Made by a program: the position numbers and the translations under genes. Positions 55,401-61,400 of a DNA stretch of 64,000 bases are shown one piece after another. How positions within the stretch are numbered: the stretch's first letter is position 1; each line of letters opens with the position of its first letter. Where the stretch lies: NCBI GenBank assembly GCA_933228675.1, contig OW121740.1, forward strand, positions 128,605,799 to 128,669,798. The letters run 5' to 3'. This DNA is from Stomorhina lunata (Eukaryota > Arthropoda > Insecta > Diptera > Rhiniidae). Below the pieces are notes generated by a model. The model was not told where the DNA came from. It saw nothing but the letters and a program-made list of their open reading frames with translations, and ran no database searches.

Positions 55401-58400
55401 TTTTTCAAAAATTACTTATTTTTATAGGAAATTTTTCAAAAATTTCTGTTTTTATAGTAAATTTTTCAAAAATTTCTTATTTTTATAAGAAATTTTTCTT
55501 ATTTTTTATAAAAAATTTTTCAAAAATTTCTTATTTTTATAAGAAATTTTTCACAAATTTCCTATTTTAATAGTAAATATTTCCAAATTTCCTATTTTTA
55601 TATGAATTTTTTCAAAAATTTCCTTTTTTTACAGGAAATTTTTCAAAAATTTCTGATTTTATAAGAAAATTTTCAAAAATTTTTTATTTTTATGGGAAAT
55701 TTTTCAAAAAATTCTTATTTTTATAGGAAATTTTTTAAAGATTTCTTATCTTGATAGGAAATTTTTAAAAAATTACTTATTTTTATCGGAAATTTCTTTT
55801 TTTACAGTAAATTTTTTCAAAAATTTCCTTTTTTACAGGAAAATTTTCAAAAATTTCTGATTTTATAGGAAAATTTTCAAAAATATCTTATTTTTATAGG
55901 AAATTTTTCAAAAATTTCTTATTTTTATAGGAAAAATTTTTATTTTAACAGGAAATTTTTCAAAAAATTTTTAAAAAATTTCTTATTTTTATAAGAAATA
56001 TTTTAAAAATTTCTTATTTTTATAAGAAATTTTTACAAAATTTTATGTTTTTAAAAGAAATTTTTCAAAAATTTCTTATTTTTATAAGAAATTTTTCAAA
56101 AATTTCTTAGTTTTTAAAAATTTTTCAAAAATTTCTTGTTTTAAATATTTCACAAATTTCCTATTTTTCAAAAATTTCTGATTTTTATAGGAAATTTTTC
56201 AAAAATTTCTGATTTTTATAGGAAAATTTTCAAAAATTTCTGATTTTTATTTTCTATTTGTTTGGGAAATATTTCAAAAATTTCTTATTTTTATAGGAAA
56301 TTTTTAAAGATTTCTTATTTTTATAGGAAGTTTTTCAAAAATTTCCTATAATTGTAGAAAATTTTTCAGCAATTTTTTTTATAAAAAATTTTTCTAAAAT
56401 TTCTTAGTTTTATAGAAAAATTTTCCAAAAATTATTATTTTTATAGGAAATTTTTAAAAAATGTCTTATTTTTATAAGAAAATTTTCAAAATTTTTTTAT
56501 TTTTATGGAAAATTTTAAAAAAGTTTCGTATTTTTATGGGAAATTTTCAAAAAATTTCTCATTTTTATAGGAAATTTTTCAAAAATTTCTTATTTTTAAA
56601 GGAAATTTTTCAAAAATTTCTTATTTTTATAGGAAATTTTTCAAAAATTTCTTTTTTTTATAGGAAATTTTTCAAAAATGTCTTATTTTTATAGAAAGTT
56701 TTTGAAAAATTTTTCAAAAATGTCTTATTTTTATAGGAAGTTTTTTAAAAATTTCTTATTTTTATAGGAAGTTTTTTAAAAATTTCTTATTTTTATAGGC
56801 AGTTTTTTAAAAATTTCTTGTTTTTATAGGAAATTTTTAAAATTTTTTTATTTTTATAGGAAATTTTTCAAAAATTTTTTTTTTTATAGGAAATTCTTCA
56901 AAAATTTCTTATTTTTATAGGATTTTTTTTCAAAAATTTCTTATTTTTATAGCAATTTTTTCAAAAATTTCTTATTTTTATAGGAATTTTTTTCAAAAAT
57001 TTACAAAAGTTCTCTATTTTTACAAATATTTTTTTAAAAATTCTCTATTTTCACAAAGAAGTTTTCAAAAATTTTCTATTTTTTTGGCTCTTAAAGCAAT
57101 ATTTTTACAAAAAAAAAATAATACTAAAAATAACTTTACTCAAATTTTCCTTTATATTTAACCAAAAAAACTCAAATATCTTTCACAATTTAAAATTTTC
57201 AAACAATAGTCCAATCCTAAAAAAAGATTTTCCAAGTTTAAATAAATATAAACTCCTAATATTGTATTTGTATTGATTTTTTCCGTTTCCCTTTGTCTCT
57301 TTACAGATCAGCCAATTATTATCGTGCCACAAATGTTTGTGAATTGTCTGAAATGGATCGTATTACATTGGCCGGTACAAGTGCATTCCTGGCTCATAAT
57401 GGCACCGATTATCTTGAAAACAATTGTGCCGAAGAACCAAATAAATTATGTGAATTTAAACGTTTATCGGGCAGAATATTGAAAACAGTAGATTCAGTAT
57501 ATCAGGATGTTGGCAGTATTGATGAGTGCCGTGATTTGTGTATAAATTCTCCGTACAGGTAAGAACTTAAGAAGAGCAAACAGAAGACTTTGAGTTAAGC
57601 CACATAGCAAAAGCTTAAGCTGATCTAAGCTACCAAAAAAAACTCACATTCAATTCATGCTATAACGACAACAATCATCTAACCATAAACTTCTAAAGAG
57701 AGTTGGAAAATTATGGCCTTAACAACTGGCAAGAATTTCTAGGTGACCAGGGAAGAAGAGACCATAACAAAAAAAAACACAAAACGCTTTAGAGGAAGAA
57801 TTAGGCTTTTTGTGTATGGAATGGCCGCGTAAATGGAATATTGTATTGAGGATGAAAAAGGAACAAGTTGAAACAGGTTACACGCTGTTTAATGTTTATT
57901 TTATTTTTATGTTATGGTTTCTTACTTTTGGCCACAAAACACTAGCGTCTACTAGCCACCACTACTTGACAACACACTCCAAACTCCATTCTCTACTCCA
58001 TAATGGTCAAATTGTTAAGTTATTTATGTTTTGGCTTATTGAGTACTTGTATATTTTTTTCCAAAGCTCTAAAGCTTTTGTCATAAAATAAGTTATGGAC
58101 TATTTGTACACTACACCATTTTTCTACGGAAAAATTTAAGAAAAGTCCAAGCCCAAGTTTTCTATAGAAAAGTTTTCTGTAGAAAAGTTGGTGATCGCCA
58201 AAGTTTTCTATAGAAAATTTGGTGATCGCCAAAGTTTTCTATAGAAAATTTGGTGATCGCCAAAGTTTCCTATAGAAAATTTGGTGATCGCCAAAGTTTT
58301 CTATAGAAAATTTGGTGATCGCCAAAGTTTTCTATAGAAAATTCGGTGATCGCCAAAGTTTTCTATAGAAAATTTGGTGATCGCCAAAGTTTTCTATAGA

Positions 58401-61400
58401 AAATTTGGTGATCGCCAAAGTTTTCTATAGAAAATTTGGTGATCGCCAAAGTTTTCTTTAGAAAATTTGGTGATCGCCAAAGTTTTCTTTAGAAAATTTG
58501 GTGATCGCCAAAGTTTTCTTTAGAAAATTTGGTGATCGCCAAAGTTTTCTATAGAAAATTTGGTGATCGCCAAAGTTTTCTTTAGAAAATTTGGTGATCG
58601 CCAAAGTTTTCTTTAGAAAATTTGTTGATCGCCAAAGTTTTCTTTAGAAAATTTGGTGATCGCCAAAGTTTTCTTTAGAAAATTTGGTGATCGCCAAAGT
58701 TTTCTATAGAAAATTTGTTGATTGCCAAGATTTTCTATAGAAAATTTGCTGATAGCTAAAGTTTTGTTGGCTAACATATGAGCTTTGCTGTGTAGGGTAT
58801 CATATAGTCAGACTTTACCACTTATAAAACTTTTTTACTATTTTTTTTTTTTTTCATTTTGCGAGATTCTTTCCGTTTTGTTCCATAAAATTTATTATGC
58901 TCTAAGGTGTTCCCATTTTTTATTAGCGCGATCGCATTTGAAACGTTTAGATTTGCGTTACAATGAATTTTATGAAACTTAAGTACAAAGCGATTAGGTT
59001 TAGAGAGTTATTTGACTCTGTGCTATTTTATTTTCAACTTTATTTTATTATAATCTAATATATTACATATATTGTATAATATTTACGATGACTGCGAGTG
59101 CTGTAATCGCAATCGTAAGTCTTCTTTATAGTCCAAACTCTTGGTCTTAGTAACGGAAAGTGAAGATGCGAAGATGAGAGTTTATGACAGTGTTTATGTT
59201 TTCTATATGGCAAAATTATTCTAAAGAATCTGCGAAAAGTTTTAAGAATTTTAAAGTGAAGAATATATGTAGTTACATTGTGTGTCTAGTGTAATCTGAG
59301 CCATTTTATTTTATTGTTAGAAAATTTGCTGTTTTCGTTAAGAATTTTTATGTGTTAGAAATATTAACTTTTATTATGGAGTAAAGATGGGCAATGACTT
59401 TGATAAGTTTAAGTTTAATTTGTTTGACAAGCATGAAATAAGTTTGAGGAGTTGTTCTTGGTAAAATATTGTATTAAATAAATAATTTACTGTAAGTGTA
59501 AAGAGTTAAATTTGTGAGTTAAAAGAAGATAAATGGTATTGAAAGATTTAAAGGGAATCGATAAATTTCAGAGATGTGACATTACAAGTTAAGATATCTT
59601 AAATACCCAATTCTATAATCTTAAGAAATTGCTTTTAAAGAAATGCATCAAAAATTATTTTCTAAATGATTCGTCTTTTTAAATCTATGAAATCTCGTTT
59701 AGGCACCATTATCAATATTTGGTAGCAATCAGTAAAACTAGAGAAAACATGTTGCATACTTTAAGGTATTTCGAAATAATTGGCAAATACATTTTATAGT
59801 TTAATTATGTTATACATTTTCAGTGATTTACTGATTTGATCATTTTTATAAAAATGTTAGTAATAATAAAAGTTTTCTAAAGTTGGTGACAGCTCAAGTT
59901 TTCTATAGAAAAGTTGGTGATAGCCCAAGTTTTCTATCGAAAAGTTGGTGATAGCCCAAGTTTTCTATGAAAAAGTTAGTGATAGCCTAAGTTTTCTATA
60001 AAAAAGATTGTGATAGCCCAAGTGTTCTATAAAAAAGTTGGTGATAGCTCCAGCTTTCTACAGAAAAGTTGGTGATAGCCCAAATTTTCTATAGAAAAGT
60101 TAGTGATAGCCCAAATTTTCTACAGAAAAGTTGGCGATAGCCCAAATTTTCTATAGAAAAGTTAGTAATAGCCCAAGTTTTCTATAAAAAAGATTGTGAT
60201 AGCCCAAGTTTTCTATAAAAAAGTGGGTGATAGCTCCAGCTTTCTAAAGAAAAATTGGTGATATGCCAAGTTTTCTATAGAAAAGTTTGTGATAGCCCAA
60301 GTTTTCTATAGAAAAGTTGGTGATTGCCCAAGTTTTCCATAGAAAAGTTGGTGATAGCCCAAGTTTTCTAAAGAAAATTTGGTGATAGCTCAAGTTTTCT
60401 ATAGAAAAGTTGGTGATAGCTCAAATTTTCTACAGAAAAGTTGGTGATAGCTCAAGTTTTCTATAGAAAAGTTGGAGATAGCTCAAGTCTTCTATAGAAA
60501 AGTTGGTGATAGCTCAAGTTTTCTATAGAAAAGTTGGACATAGCTCAAGTTTTCTATAGAAAAGTTGGTGATAACTCAAGTTTTCTATAGAAATGTTGGT
60601 GATAGCTCATGTTTGCTATAGAAAAGTTGGTGATAGGCCAATTTTTCTATAGAAAAATTGGTGATAGCCCAATTTTTCTATAGAAAAGTTGGTGATAGCC
60701 CAATTTTTCTATAGAAAAGTTGGTGATAGCCCAATTTTTCTATAGAAAAGTTGGTGATAGCCCAATTTTTCTATAGAAAAGTTAGTTATATGCCTTCCAT
60801 GTATCATCTTGAAATCATATTTTAATCATCTTTTCGCTAAATAAACCCTTTTTTCTCTTTTCAGATGCCATTCCTACGACTTCGGCGATACCGGTGATAT
60901 GGTCTGTCGCTTATCCCATCACAGTCGCGCCACCCTATCCGACGTTGATGATCCCTACTTGGCCGTACCCGAAGCTGCTACCTATGAACTTTCCTCCTGC
61001 TACAATGTAACAATTGAATGTGGCGCTATTGATATGGTGGCACGCATACGCACCTCTAAACTTTTCGATGGTAAAGTCTATGCTAAGGGTTCCCCGAAAT
61101 CTTGTGCTGTAGATGTAAAGAACTCTTTAGAATTTGAATTGCGTATGGGTTATTCAGACTTGGAGTGTAATGTTAAGCAACAGGGTTCAGGACGTTATAT
61201 GAATGATGTGGTCATACAACATCATGATACTATTGTAACATCCTCCGATTTGGGTTTGGCAGTGACTTGTCAATTTGACTTGACCAATAAATCGATTTCT
61301 AATGAAGTAGACTTGGGCGTTAAGGGTGATATTGAGCCAGCCTTGTCCGAGGAAGTCATTGTGGATTCACCTAATGTTATCATGAAGATAACTTCACGTG

